Shown here in pieces: positions 25,181 to 33,603 of a stretch of 64,000 nucleotides of DNA; position 1 is the stretch's first letter; every line of letters starts with the position of its first letter. The translations under genes were made by a program, and so were the position numbers. The stretch covers positions 186,001 through 250,000 of the forward strand of contig NZ_BMSX01000002.1 of assembly GCF_014649375.1 (NCBI RefSeq), written 5' to 3'. Source of the DNA: Streptomyces aurantiogriseus. GTDB taxonomy: Bacteria; Actinomycetota; Actinomycetes; Streptomycetales; Streptomycetaceae. The notes beneath the pieces were generated by a model, which saw only the letters and a list, made by a program, of their open reading frames with translations, made no database searches and was not told where the DNA came from.

Positions 25181-26044
25181 TCAGAAGCCCTCGCGGAGGT
25201 CCCGCAGGAGCTTCTTGGTGCGCTGCGCCGACGCGGCGTGCGCCGTCATGTGGTCGAGGACCTCCAGATGCGCGGAGACCTCCTTGCGCGAGTCCAGGTA
25301 CAGGGCGCCGGACAGATACTCGGTGACGACCATGTCGGGCAGCTCGGGCTCGGCGAAACGGAACAGCGAGAACGGCGCGTACGTTCCCGGGTGCGGGCCG
25401 TCCGTGAACTCGGCCACCTGCAGGGTGATCCGGTCCCGCTCGGCGAACTCCAGGAGCCTGTCGACCTGTTCGTACATCACGGCGGCGTCGACACTCACCG
25501 GGCGGCGCAGCACCGTCTCGTCCATCACCACCCACAGATGGGGCGGGTTCGGCCCGTCCAGCAGCCGCTGCCGGGCCATGCGCAGCGACACATGCCGCTC
25601 GAGCGCCTCCGGGCTGGTCTGCCCGACCGTCCCGGCCTCCAGCACGGACCGCGCGTACGCCTCGGTCTGCAACAGGCCCGGCACGAAGTGCGGTTCGTAG
25701 GAGCGGATCAGCCGGGCCGCGCCCTCCAGGCTCACGTACAGGCTGAACCACTCCGGCAGCACGTCGTGGAACCGCTGCCACCAGCCCGGCCGGTTCGCCT
25801 CCTCGGCGAGCGTGACGAACGCGTCCGCCTCCTCCTCGGGCACGCCGTACGTCTCCAGCAGCACCTGCACGTACGGGATCTTCAGTGAGACCTCGGCCGT
25901 CTCCATCCGCCGTACGGTCGCCGGGGCCACGCGCAGTGCGCGCGCCGCCTCCTCGCGGCCGAGGCCGGCCGCCTCACGCAGTTCCTGCAGCCGCCTGCCG
26001 AGTACCACCTGGCCCACCGTGGGCGCGGGCCGCCGCTCACTCAC
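25181..26044 (-). CDS. XRE-type helix-turn-helix regulator with DUF5753 domain
   Basis: The 287-residue protein has an HTH_31-type N-terminal domain (VVLGRRLQELREAAGLGREEAARALRVAPATVRRMETAE, about 13-55). DUF5753 follows, recognised by RLIRSYEPHFVPGLLQTEAYARSVL and FRFAEPELPDMVVTEYLSGALYLD. The start is GTG 26044 behind GGGGAG. It is 59 bases upstream of the methyltransferase and probably in its operon. Such regulators control small neighbours in Streptomyces. The inverted repeat at 26180-26196 in the divergent gap is a possible site for it. Confidence 0.88.
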   Translation of the reverse strand: MSERRPAPTVGQVVLGRRLQELREAAGLGREEAARALRVAPATVRRMETAEVSLKIPYVQVLLETYGVPEEEADAFVTLAEEANRPGWWQRFHDVLPEWFSLYVSLEGAARLIRSYEPHFVPGLLQTEAYARSVLEAGTVGQTSPEALERHVSLRMARQRLLDGPNPPHLWVVMDETVLRRPVSVDAAVMYEQVDRLLEFAERDRITLQVAEFTDGPHPGTYAPFSLFRFAEPELPDMVVTEYLSGALYLDSRKEVSAHLEVLDHMTAHAASAQRTKKLLRDLREGF

Positions 26045-26179
26045 GCCACGTCTCCCCTACGTGTCGAAGCACGCGGGTCAGTGTGTCATGTCCCGGCCGT
26101 GCTCGGACAGTGACGACGGTGAGCGGATCACCACGCGGGAGCCGAGCGGCCCCTCGGACGGCCGGGCCGCCTCCCCTGC

Positions 26180-26196
26180 ATTACCTCGTGGGTAAT
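26180..26196. promoter_or_regulatory. Inverted repeat ATTACC-N5-GGTAAT in divergent gap
   Basis: This is a perfect 6-bp inverted repeat with a 5-base centre, lying between the XRE-DUF5753 gene (minus) and the small membrane-protein gene (plus). The AT content and symmetry suggest an operator. Confidence 0.4.
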
Positions 26197-26311
26197 CGAC
26201 GGTGACCGGCGCGGACGGGATCGTGGAGACAACGGGTTCCGGGGCGGCGCACTCCGGTCCGGAACCCGCCCCACCAGGCCGTATTCCGACCTCGACGGAG
26301 GGTGATTCGTC

Positions 26312-26737
26312 ATGTCCGCAACCCAGCCCACCGCGCTCACCGCTCTCGCCCGCACCGCCGAGCCGCACACCGCGCTGCGCCGCTTCCTCGCCCTCGACGC
26401 CGTGGTGACCGGCGCGAACGGCATCGCCTACCTCGCCGCGTCCGGGCCGCTCGGCCGCCTCCTCGGCGTCGACGCCACGTTGCTGCTCGAGCTCGGCCTG
26501 GTTCTGACGGTGTACGCGGCCGCCGTCGGGCTCCTCGCCTCCCGCGCCCGCCCGGCCACGCTGCCCGTGAAGGCGGTCGTCGAGATCAACCTCGCCTGGT
26601 CTGCGCTGAGTTTCGTCGCCCTCGCGGTGTGGCTGTCGCCCACCACGGCGGGCGCCGTGTGGACCGTGCTCCAGGCCCTGACGGTGGCCGGCTTCGCAGC
26701 ACTCCAGCATCTGGCCCTGAAGGCACGTCAGGTCTGA
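26312..26737 (+). CDS. Small integral membrane protein, unknown function
   Basis: This 141-residue protein has about four membrane helices: ALDAVVTGANGIAYLAASGPL, LLLELGLVLTVYAAAVGLLA, VVEINLAWSALSFVALAVWL and GAVWTVLQALTVAGFAALQHLAL. There is no signal peptide and no recognised motif. GGAGG lies well upstream of ATG 26312. Convergent with the XRE gene at 26766, separated by 28 bases that hold GACTG-N5-CAGTC. Confidence 0.75.
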   Translation: MSATQPTALTALARTAEPHTALRRFLALDAVVTGANGIAYLAASGPLGRLLGVDATLLLELGLVLTVYAAAVGLLASRARPATLPVKAVVEINLAWSALSFVALAVWLSPTTAGAVWTVLQALTVAGFAALQHLALKARQV

Positions 26738-26765
26738 CTGGGCATCAATCAAATCTGACTGGCCA

Positions 26766-27596
26766 TCAGTCCGTCAGGGAGTGAAGGTACTTGACCGTCG
26801 CCGGGTCGGCCGGGAGCAGTGTCTCGATGGCCAGCTCGGCGACCGTCACGTCCATCGGCGTGTTGAACGTGGAGATCGACGAGATGAACGACAGCGTCCG
26901 CCCCCCGTGCTCGATCTGCATCGGCAGCGCGAAGTACGGCACCGGCTCCGCCGGTTCGCCCTCGGGCGCGGTCTGCGGCACCGGATAAGCGGCGACCTCT
27001 TCGTACAGCGCTCGCAGCGGCGTGGAACGGTACAGGGCGATCTGCCGTTCCATCTGGGCGAGCAGGTGCCCGCGCCACTCGGGAAGGTTGCGGATGCGCG
27101 GTGCGAGGCCCTGCGGGTGCAGCGTCAGCCGCATCGCGTTCAGCGGCGGCGCGAGCAGCGACTCGGGGATACCGTCCAGCAGCATGGCGATCCCGCGGTT
27201 CGCCGCCAGCACGTTGTACATCGCGTCCACGACCAGCGCCGGATACGGCTCGTAGCCCTGGATCAGGCGTTCCATGCCCGCGCGCAGCGCGTCCAGCGCC
27301 GGATCGTCCAGCGGGGTCTCGCGGTAGTGCGGGGCGTAACCGGCCGCCACCAGCAGGGCGTTGCGCTCACGCACGGGCACGTCGAGGTGCTCGGCCAGCC
27401 GCAGCACCATCTCCTCACTGGGCCGGGAGCGGCCCGTCTCGATGAAGCTGATGTGCCGGGCCGAGGAGTCCGCGCGCAACGCCAGCTCCAGCTGACTGAC
27501 CCGGCGCCGCTCCCGCCAGGCGCGCAGCAGGGGTCCGACGCCCCGGCCGGCGGGAGGGGCGGTGGAGCCGGTCGTGCCAGTCGCGACAGTGGTCAT
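26766..27596 (-). CDS. XRE-family regulator with MmyB-like ligand-binding domain
   Basis: The 276-residue protein carries an N-terminal helix-turn-helix (GPLLRAWRERRRVSQLELALRADSSARHISFIETGRSRPS, about 22-60). The MmyB-type C-terminal domain (YPALVVDAMYNVLAANRGIAMLLDG, then LNAMRLTLHPQGLAPRI) resembles a PAS-like pocket. Streptomyces homologues often regulate neighbouring oxidoreductases and bind fatty acyl ligands. ATG 27596 has no ribosome site but has TACGGT seven bases before it, so the mRNA is probably leaderless. The far longer open frame upstream is a shadow. Confidence 0.85.
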   Translation of the reverse strand: MTTVATGTTGSTAPPAGRGVGPLLRAWRERRRVSQLELALRADSSARHISFIETGRSRPSEEMVLRLAEHLDVPVRERNALLVAAGYAPHYRETPLDDPALDALRAGMERLIQGYEPYPALVVDAMYNVLAANRGIAMLLDGIPESLLAPPLNAMRLTLHPQGLAPRIRNLPEWRGHLLAQMERQIALYRSTPLRALYEEVAAYPVPQTAPEGEPAEPVPYFALPMQIEHGGRTLSFISSISTFNTPMDVTVAELAIETLLPADPATVKYLHSLTD

Positions 27597-27603
27597 GCGT
27601 ACG

Positions 27604-27609
27604 ACCGTA
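27604..27609 (-). promoter_or_regulatory. -10 element TACGGT placed for leaderless transcription
   Basis: TACGGT (TANNNT) is separated by seven bases from ATG 27596, so transcription should start at or next to the A of the ATG. Confidence 0.45.
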
Positions 27610-27845
27610 GTCGAGACAGGGGCGGACGACAGTGCCGCTGGACGGGGCGCTCGGCGCCGGCCTCGGCCACCCGGTGGAGTTCCGGCCGGTCGGCCGGAAC
27701 GGGGCCCGAGGCCCCCGAGGAGGCGCACGCCGAAGCCTGCGAGGGTTCCCGTTACGGGCTGCCGGGCACCCTTCCGACCAGGGCCGCCGCGCCTCTCCTG
27801 TGGCAGCCTGGACAGGTACGCGACATCCAGGAAGGGAGCCAGGAC

Positions 27846-28151
27846 ATGGCCGTCGAACCGCTGTCGCAGAAGGAGATCGAGGACCGGCTGGCCGAGCTGC
27901 CGGGCTGGTCCCTCGACGCCGGCCGCCTCACCCGGTCCTACCGGCTCGCCTCCCACTTCGCCGCGACCGCCCTGGTCATCCATGTCGCCCAGGTCCAGGA
28001 AGAGCTGAACCACCACTCCGAGCTCACCCTCGGCTACCACACGGTGTCCCTCGCCGTGCACACCCACAGCGCGGGCGGCGCGGTCACCGAGCTCGACTTC
28101 GAGCTCGCCCGCCGGGTGGAGGACCTGGCCCCCGGACACGGGGCGAACTGA
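27846..28151 (+). CDS. Pterin-4-alpha-carbinolamine dehydratase
   Basis: This 101-residue protein matches the PCD/DCoH family. LAELPGWSLDAGRLTRSYRLASHFAATALVIHVAQVQEELNHHSELTLGYHTVSLAVHTHSAGG contains the family's conserved His pair (NHHSEL) and the downstream H in VHTHSAGG. It dehydrates 4a-hydroxytetrahydropterin during recycling of tetrahydrobiopterin used by aromatic hydroxylases, in the cytoplasm. No hydroxylase is nearby. ATG 27846 follows GGAAGGGAGCCAGGAC. Confidence 0.9.
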   Translation: MAVEPLSQKEIEDRLAELPGWSLDAGRLTRSYRLASHFAATALVIHVAQVQEELNHHSELTLGYHTVSLAVHTHSAGGAVTELDFELARRVEDLAPGHGAN

Positions 28152-28190
28152 CCCGCACGGCGGACGGGACGGACGAGAACGGGGGGACGC

Positions 28191-28961
28191 GTGCTCGACT
28201 ACGACAAGGAAGCCGAACGGTACGACGCCTCGCGCGGCGGCGAACCCCGGGCGGCGGCCGCGGCGGAGGCCGTCCTGGGCCTGGTACCGGGCGAGGCGCG
28301 CAGCCTGCTCGACGTCGCCTGCGGCACCGGCATCGTCACACGAAGGCTCGCGGCCGGACGCGACGGCCTCGGGGTGACCGGCGTCGACCTCGCCTCCGCG
28401 ATGGTCCGCCAGGCCGCCGTACGCCTGCCCGGCGCGGTCGTGCGGGCCGACAGCCGTCGACTCCCCTTCCGCGACGGCGAGTTCGACGCCGTGAGCAGCG
28501 TGTGGCTGCTGCATCTCGCGGAGACCGACGCGGACGTGCGAGCGATCGTGACCGAGTGCGCGCGGGTGCTGCGGCCCGGCGGCGTCTACGTCACCACGGT
28601 CGACAAGGCCGCCGCGCACAACGTGGGCAGCGACATCGACGCCGTGCTGGCCTCCCGGCCACCGCGGGCGGCCCGCGACCAGGCGGCGCTCGTCGAGTCG
28701 TACGCCGTCGCATGCGGCCTCGTCCCGGCCGGGGGCGCCCGCTTCCCCGGCCGGGGGCAGGGCCGCAGCCCGCGCCGCACGGTCGCCGACCTGCGGCGGG
28801 GCTGGTTCGTCACGCTGCCGCCCGGAGAGCCGCTCGCGGAGCGGTTCGCGGCGCGGCTGGCGCGGCTGCCGGATCAGGACCGGCCCCGGCCGGACCCCTG
28901 GTTCACACTCCGGGCGTTCCGGAAACCGGCCGCGCGGCACCGGCCGCCGCCGGACGCGTGA
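28191..28961 (+). CDS. Class I SAM-dependent methyltransferase
   Basis: In this 256-residue protein motif I is SLLDVACGTGIVTRRLA, motif II GVTGVDLASAMVRQA and the post-I region SRRLPFRDGEFDAVSSVWLLHLA, a UbiE/Methyltransf_11-type small-molecule methyltransferase with unknown substrate. GTG 28191 follows GGGGGGACGC. It lies 39 bases after the PCD gene, in the same direction. The last 59 bases overlap, on the opposite strand, the 3' end of the next gene. Confidence 0.85.
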   Translation: MLDYDKEAERYDASRGGEPRAAAAAEAVLGLVPGEARSLLDVACGTGIVTRRLAAGRDGLGVTGVDLASAMVRQAAVRLPGAVVRADSRRLPFRDGEFDAVSSVWLLHLAETDADVRAIVTECARVLRPGGVYVTTVDKAAAHNVGSDIDAVLASRPPRAARDQAALVESYAVACGLVPAGGARFPGRGQGRSPRRTVADLRRGWFVTLPPGEPLAERFAARLARLPDQDRPRPDPWFTLRAFRKPAARHRPPPDA

Positions 28962-29409
28962 AGTCCATGATCCAGTTGGTCACCCAGGTGGTCCCACCGT
29001 CCACCGAGAAGGCCTGCTCCCAGTGGGCCGAGGCGTCCGAGACTCCCGACCACACGAAGCGGACACGCACGTCCTTTGCGTCGTAGCTGTCGTCGCCGTA
29101 GAACTCGCCGCGGTCGCCCACGAAGTGGCCGACCACCGGGGGGAACAGCCGGCCGCTCGTGCTGGACGACCAGTGCAGCGACCACTGTCGCGTCGACGGG
29201 TCGAACAGCCGCAGCGTCAGTCCCTTCGAGCCGAGGTGCGGCATGTCGACCTCGTCGACGTTCGCGGCGCCGTCGAACAGCGGCCAACAGCGGCTCGTGC
29301 TCGTGAACTCGGCACCCCAGGGGCTGTCCGGGTCGAGGAAGTCGGCGCGGCGGCGGTGGACGCCGTGCCAGTCGCCGTGGAAGAAGTCGAAGTCGTGCGG
29401 GGTGCTCAT
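28903..29409 (-). CDS. Conserved hypothetical protein (DUF1579-like)
   Basis: This 168-residue soluble protein begins STPHDFDFFHGDWHGVHRRRADFLD. It continues with beta-strand-like stretches (LTLRLFDPSTRQWSLHWSSSTSGRL, GEFYGDDSYDAKDVRVRFVWSGVSDASAHWEQAFSVDGGTTW), a calycin-like pattern reminiscent of DUF1579. Function unknown. ATG 29409 overlaps the stop of the upstream gene (ATGA). Its 3' end overlaps the methyltransferase gene by 59 bases tail to tail. Confidence 0.72.
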   Translation of the reverse strand: MSTPHDFDFFHGDWHGVHRRRADFLDPDSPWGAEFTSTSRCWPLFDGAANVDEVDMPHLGSKGLTLRLFDPSTRQWSLHWSSSTSGRLFPPVVGHFVGDRGEFYGDDSYDAKDVRVRFVWSGVSDASAHWEQAFSVDGGTTWVTNWIMDFTRPAAAGAARPVSGTPGV

Positions 29410-29885
29410 GCGCGGTCTCCTGTGGTTCCTTCGGGCAGCGAGTCAGTCAAGTAGGCGGCAAGATCGGGGACTTGGGGGGCCAGAAGGTGGCGCACCCAGG
29501 CGTCCCGCTCGTGCAGGATCGGCGGCAGCTCCCAGACGCAGCCGATCCACGGCCTGTCCGGGGTGACGAAGTGCGTCGGGTCGCGGTCCGGGCAGCCCAG
29601 CACCGGCTGGCCCGCCGCCGCGCCCCGGAAGTGCAGGACGTTGTCCCAGACCCAGCTGTACGCGTTCAGGTAGGCGCCGTCGTCGTCGCCCCGGTGCAGC
29701 ACGACGAACGTGGCCGGTGGCGTCCCGTCCGGCTCCGGCAGCAGCTCCGGCAGGATCGCGTACGCCGCCTTCTCCACCTCGGGCGCGATGCCCGCGGGGT
29801 CGGCGGTGACGTGGTAGCGCTTGATGTGCCGACCCGCCACCTCGATCGGCGGCGGCACGGTCAGGAGTTTCTCGGTGAAGCTCAT
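29406..29885 (-). CDS. Conserved hypothetical protein, first gene of a WYL-regulated pair
   Basis: This 159-residue protein, MSFTEKLLTVPPPIEVAGRHIKRYHVTADP, then ATFVVLHRGDDDGAYLNAYSWVWDNVLHFRG, is conserved-looking and soluble, and I recognise no named family. It is coupled to the DUF1579-like gene (ATGA). It is divergent from a WYL-domain regulator with only 39 bases between starts, and has a -10 TAACGT six bases before its ATG. The pair is therefore the probable target of that regulator. Confidence 0.72.
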   Translation of the reverse strand: MSFTEKLLTVPPPIEVAGRHIKRYHVTADPAGIAPEVEKAAYAILPELLPEPDGTPPATFVVLHRGDDDGAYLNAYSWVWDNVLHFRGAAAGQPVLGCPDRDPTHFVTPDRPWIGCVWELPPILHERDAWVRHLLAPQVPDLAAYLTDSLPEGTTGDRA

Positions 29886-29891
29886 GGCGGG

Positions 29892-29897
29892 ACGTTA
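29892..29897 (-). promoter_or_regulatory. -10 element TAACGT for leaderless transcription
   Basis: TAACGT-N6-ATG on the minus strand. No Shine-Dalgarno sequence fits between it and ATG 29885. The same TAACGT-N6-ATG arrangement occurs at 59836. Confidence 0.5.
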
Positions 29898-29908
29898 GGG
29901 CCGCTTCG

Positions 29909-29925
29909 CTGACATCCTGTGGCAG
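29909..29925. promoter_or_regulatory. Candidate WYL-regulator operator CTGACA-N5-TGGCAG
   Basis: Imperfect inverted repeat (five of six pairs) in the 39-base divergent gap. It covers the start region of the regulator and the -35 zone of the opposite promoter, as expected for an autoregulator. Confidence 0.45.
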
Positions 29926-30983
29926 TGAAGTCCAGTCGACTGGTCTCGATCCTGCTGCTGCTCCAGACCCGGGGCCGGATGACCGCCGCCCAGCTCGCCG
30001 AGGAGCTGGAGGTGTCGGTGCGGACGGTCTACCGGGACGTCGAGGCGCTGAGCGCGGCGGGCGTCCCCCTGTACGGCGACGCCGGTCACGCCGGTGGCTA
30101 CCGGCTCCTGGACGGCTACCGCACCCGGCTGACCGGCCTCACCGCCGACGAGGCCGAGGCCCTCTTCCTGGCGGGGGTTCCCGGCCCCGCCGCCCAGCTC
30201 GGGCTCGGCTCGGTGCTGGCCGCCGCCCAGCTGAAGGTGCGGGCGGCTCTGCCGGCCGAGCTGCGGGCGCACGCCGACCGGATCAGCGGACGCTTCCATC
30301 TGGACGCGCCGGGCTGGTACGCGGAGGCGGAGGAGGCGCCGTATCTGCCGGCGGTCGCCGATGCGGTATGGAACAACCGTGTACTGGATATTGTATACCG
30401 TCGCTGGCGTACGCCCACCGACGTCGAACGCCGCCTCGAGCCCTACGGCCTGGTCCTCAAAGCCGGTCGCTGGTACGTCGTCGCCGGCCCGGGGCCCCGT
30501 ACGTTCCGCGTCGACCAGATCCTCCAACTCGCCACCTCGGGCGAGGAGTTCACCCGCCCGGACGACTTCGACCTCGCCGCGTACTGGACGGCGTACCAGC
30601 GTGACTTCCACGCGCGGCTGTACACGGCGGAGGCGGTGGTACGGCTGGCCCCGGGCGTGACGCTCTCCAGGGCGACGCCGTGGGACGGCGGCACGGACGA
30701 GGACGGCTGGACCACCGCCACGGTCCCCATCGAGTCGGTCGAGCACGCCCACGGCGAGTTCCTGCGGCTCGGAGCGGACGTCGAGGTGCTCGGGCCGCCG
30801 GAGCTGCGGGCACGGATCGCGCGAACCGTGGCCGAACTGGCGGAGCGGTACCGCCGCGCCCCCGCCGGCCGCCACCGTTCCGCCGACCGCCCCCCTTCCG
30901 CCGAACCCCCGCGTCCTGGCGACTCCCCGCATTCCGACAACGCCCCGCACCCCGGCAACTCCTCACCTCCCGGCGGCAACTGA
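29925..30983 (+). CDS. YafY-type HTH/WYL-domain transcriptional regulator
   Basis: This 352-residue protein has a DeoR/HTH_11-like domain (SRLVSILLLLQTRGRMTAAQLAEELEVSVRTVYRDVEALSAAGVPL, 3-50). The WYL domain at about 130-220 has RRLEPYGLVLKAGRWYVVA and RTFRVDQI, and a WCX C-terminal part follows. The last 40 residues are a low-complexity Pro/Ser tail. I chose GTG 29925 (VKSSRL) over GTG 29919, since homologues begin there and CATCCT lies six bases ahead as a leaderless -10. The stretch coding AVWNNRVLDIVYRR (30361-30405) is strikingly AT-rich. Confidence 0.88.
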   Translation: MKSSRLVSILLLLQTRGRMTAAQLAEELEVSVRTVYRDVEALSAAGVPLYGDAGHAGGYRLLDGYRTRLTGLTADEAEALFLAGVPGPAAQLGLGSVLAAAQLKVRAALPAELRAHADRISGRFHLDAPGWYAEAEEAPYLPAVADAVWNNRVLDIVYRRWRTPTDVERRLEPYGLVLKAGRWYVVAGPGPRTFRVDQILQLATSGEEFTRPDDFDLAAYWTAYQRDFHARLYTAEAVVRLAPGVTLSRATPWDGGTDEDGWTTATVPIESVEHAHGEFLRLGADVEVLGPPELRARIARTVAELAERYRRAPAGRHRSADRPPSAEPPRPGDSPHSDNAPHPGNSSPPGGN

Positions 30984-31023
30984 CAGAGCGGAACCCGTCC
31001 GTCCTTCACGGGAGGTACGCCTC

Positions 31024-32931
31024 GTGCAGCACCCGCACCCGCCCACGGAACCGCACCCGCACCCGCCCACGCACCGCAGACGCCGCAGGACCGCCGTCCT
31101 CGCTGCGGCGACCGCCGTGACCGCGCTGGTCGGCGCCGGCCTCACCACGCTGTCCACGGACACCGCCGAGGCGGCCACCGCCCGTCAGGTCGAGAAGCTC
31201 GACCGGGGTGTGGTCAGCGTGCACACCGACAGCGGCAACCTGGTCAGCTGGCGCTGGCTCGGCACCGATCCGAACGACGTGTCCTTCAACGTCTACCGGG
31301 CCGGGACTAAGGTCAACCCGACCCCGATCACCGGCTCCACCAACTTCTTCCATTCCGGCGCCCCCGCCCAGGCCGACTACACGGTCCGCGCGATCGTGGG
31401 CGGCGTGGAGCAGGCCGACTCCGTCCACGCGGTCCAACTCCGCACCGGATACAAGGACGTTCCGATCACCCCGCCGGCCGGCGGCACCACCCCCGACGGC
31501 GTGGCGTACACCTACGAGGCGAACGACGCCTCCGTCGGCGACCTCGACGGCGACGGCGCCCTGGAGTTCGTCCTGAAGTGGTATCCCACCAACGCCAAGG
31601 ACAACTCCCAGTCCGGCTACACCGGCAACACGATCATCGACGCCGTCAAGCTCGACGGCACCCGGATGTGGCGCATCGACCTGGGCCGCAACATCCGTTC
31701 CGGCGCGCACTACACACAGTTCCAGGTGTACGACTACGACGGTGACGGCAAGGCCGAGGTCGCCATGAAGACGGCCGACGGCACGAAGGACGGCACCGGC
31801 GCGGTCATCGGCAGCTCCTCCGCGGACTACCGCAACTCCAGCGGCTACGTCCTGTCCGGCCCCGAGTTCCTGACCATGTTCAACGGCCAGACCGGCAAGG
31901 CGATGGGGACGGTCGACTACGTCCCGGCCCGCGGCACGGTGTCGTCCTGGGGCGACTCCTACGGCAACCGCGTCGACCGCTTCCTCGCGGGCACGGCGTA
32001 CCTGGACGGCTCCCGCCCGTCGCTCATCATGGCCCGCGGCTACTACACCCGCACGGTGATCGCGGCCTGGGACTGGCGGGGCGGTGCCTTCACCCGCCGC
32101 TGGACCTTCGACACGAACTCCTCCACCAACTCCGGCAAGGGATACGACGGTCAGGGCAACCACAGCCTGTCGATCGCCGACGTCGACGCCGACGGCAAGG
32201 ACGAGATCGTGTACGGCGCGATGACCGTCGACGACAACGGCGGCGGCCTGTGGACGACCAAGCTCGGCCACGGCGACGCGGGCCACGTCGGGGACCTCAA
32301 CCCGTCCCGGGCCGGCCTGGAGTACTTCAAGGTCTCCGAGGACACCAGCAAGCCCGGCTCATGGCTGGCCGACGCACGCACCGGCCAGATCCTCTGGCAG
32401 ACCGCGTCCGGCGCCGACAACGGCCGGGGCGTCGCCGCCGACATCTACGCCGGCAGCGCGGGCGCCGAGGCGTGGTCGGCCTCCGACACCACCCTGCGCT
32501 CGGCGACCGGCGCCTCCCTCGGCCGGGAGCCGTCCAGCATCAACTTCGTGAACTGGTGGGACGGCGACACCGTCCGCGAACTCCTCGACGGCACCCGCAT
32601 CGACAAGTACGGAACCTCCGGCGACACCCGCCTGCTGACGGCCTCCGGTGTCCACTCCAACAACGGCACCAAGTCCACCCCGTCCCTCTCCGGGGACATC
32701 CTCGGCGACTGGCGCGAGGAGGTCGTCTGGCCGACCTCGAACAACACGGCCCTGCGCATCTACTCCACGCCGATCGAAACCGGCACGAAGATCACGACCC
32801 TGCTGCACGACACCCAGTACCGCACGGCACTCGCCTGGCAAAATACTGCATACAACCAACCGCCGCACCCGAGCTTCTTCCTCGGCAACGGGATGGCGAC
32901 GGCACCCAGGCCGACCGTCTACACCCCGTAA
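31024..32931 (+). CDS. Secreted rhamnogalacturonan lyase, polysaccharide lyase family 11
   Basis: The 635-residue protein has a long signal region (His/Pro-rich start, RRRRR, then TAVLAAATAVTALVGAGL; cleavage near ATA, about residue 50). A small beta domain (about 55-140) precedes an eight-bladed-type propeller with calcium motifs DLDGDGALEFV, DYDGDGKAEVAMK and DVDADGKDEIVYG. These features identify PL11 (YesW/YesX-like), which cleaves the rhamnogalacturonan I backbone of pectin by beta-elimination. GTG 31024 follows GGGAGG. It has no CBM2, unlike the neighbouring cellulases. The 3' end contains an AT-rich CTGCATAC patch (32846-32853). Confidence 0.93.
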   Translation: MQHPHPPTEPHPHPPTHRRRRRTAVLAAATAVTALVGAGLTTLSTDTAEAATARQVEKLDRGVVSVHTDSGNLVSWRWLGTDPNDVSFNVYRAGTKVNPTPITGSTNFFHSGAPAQADYTVRAIVGGVEQADSVHAVQLRTGYKDVPITPPAGGTTPDGVAYTYEANDASVGDLDGDGALEFVLKWYPTNAKDNSQSGYTGNTIIDAVKLDGTRMWRIDLGRNIRSGAHYTQFQVYDYDGDGKAEVAMKTADGTKDGTGAVIGSSSADYRNSSGYVLSGPEFLTMFNGQTGKAMGTVDYVPARGTVSSWGDSYGNRVDRFLAGTAYLDGSRPSLIMARGYYTRTVIAAWDWRGGAFTRRWTFDTNSSTNSGKGYDGQGNHSLSIADVDADGKDEIVYGAMTVDDNGGGLWTTKLGHGDAGHVGDLNPSRAGLEYFKVSEDTSKPGSWLADARTGQILWQTASGADNGRGVAADIYAGSAGAEAWSASDTTLRSATGASLGREPSSINFVNWWDGDTVRELLDGTRIDKYGTSGDTRLLTASGVHSNNGTKSTPSLSGDILGDWREEVVWPTSNNTALRIYSTPIETGTKITTLLHDTQYRTALAWQNTAYNQPPHPSFFLGNGMATAPRPTVYTP

Positions 32932-33129
32932 GCCGCGGCCAACGGTCATCTGCACGCCGACGTCGGGCGGCCGTCAGCGAACAGCGGACGGCCGCTCTCT
33001 CGGCGACTGCGCCACCACCCGTGCTCAGGTCGTAGCAGCGTGCACTCCTGCGCAGGCCGTCACGGCCCCGCGCGGTGGCTGCTCACCCATGCGGATGCGC
33101 CCGCCCTGTCCCCGGGCGGGCGCGCACTG

Positions 33130-33405
33130 TCAGCCGGCCGCCTTCTTCTCGCGGAGTTCGCGGACGCTGGCCGTGAGGGTGCCCTCTTGCTGTTCGTAGT
33201 GGGAGAGCGCGAGGCCCAGGCCGAAGAAGGTGGGCGCCCATTCGCCGACGAAGATCCCCCACCGGTCGGCGCGGGCGAGTCCGGCGCCGGGCTCGGCCTT
33301 GAGGCTGCCCATCCAGGTGGCGACGGACGCGCCGATGCTGCCGAGGGCGGCCATGTAGGCGTGCTCGCTGCGTATGCCCATGTCGTGAAGTTTCTTGATG
33401 ACCAT
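33130..33405 (-). CDS. Small conserved hypothetical protein
   Basis: This 91-residue protein, MVIKKLHDMGIRSEHAYMAALGSIGASVATWMGSLKAE followed by RWGIFVGEWAPTFFGLGLALSHYEQQE, has two modest hydrophobic stretches and no recognised family. GGGAG lies before ATG 33405. The upstream 75 bases are unusually AT-rich and contain ACTTAAGT and the inverted repeat AAATCA-N4-TGATTT, so it probably has a strong or regulated promoter. It sits between PL11 and GH74 with no evident link to them. Confidence 0.65.
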   Translation of the reverse strand: MVIKKLHDMGIRSEHAYMAALGSIGASVATWMGSLKAEPGAGLARADRWGIFVGEWAPTFFGLGLALSHYEQQEGTLTASVRELREKKAAG

Positions 33406-33473
33406 GGTGTGCTCCCGTCTGTGGCGTACTCGGACTTAAGTGCCCATATCGGGAGCATTCATGCGATAGCGTG

Positions 33474-33489
33474 AAATCAGGAATGATTT
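33474..33489. promoter_or_regulatory. Inverted repeat AAATCA-N4-TGATTT upstream of the 91-residue protein
   Basis: This is a perfect 6-bp inverted repeat 69 bases before ATG 33405, within an AT-rich stretch (33436-33495). It is a possible operator or upstream promoter element. Confidence 0.35.
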
Positions 33490-33551
33490 ACCGTCGTACG
33501 TTCGGCGCTCCCGCGCCTTCCGTGAGGGCATGCCGAAGGGCCGGCAGGCGA

Positions 33552-33593
33552 GGAGGGCGCGTGCCTGTGGCCCCGCGCCCTCCCGTCCGTCCC
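33552..33593 (-). terminator. Hairpin after GH74 gene
   Basis: GGAGGGCGCG and CGCGCCCTCC form a perfect 10-bp stem with a 22-base loop. On the minus strand it starts 11 bases after the GH74 stop. Confidence 0.55.
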
Positions 33594-33603
33594 GCCCGGC
33601 GTG

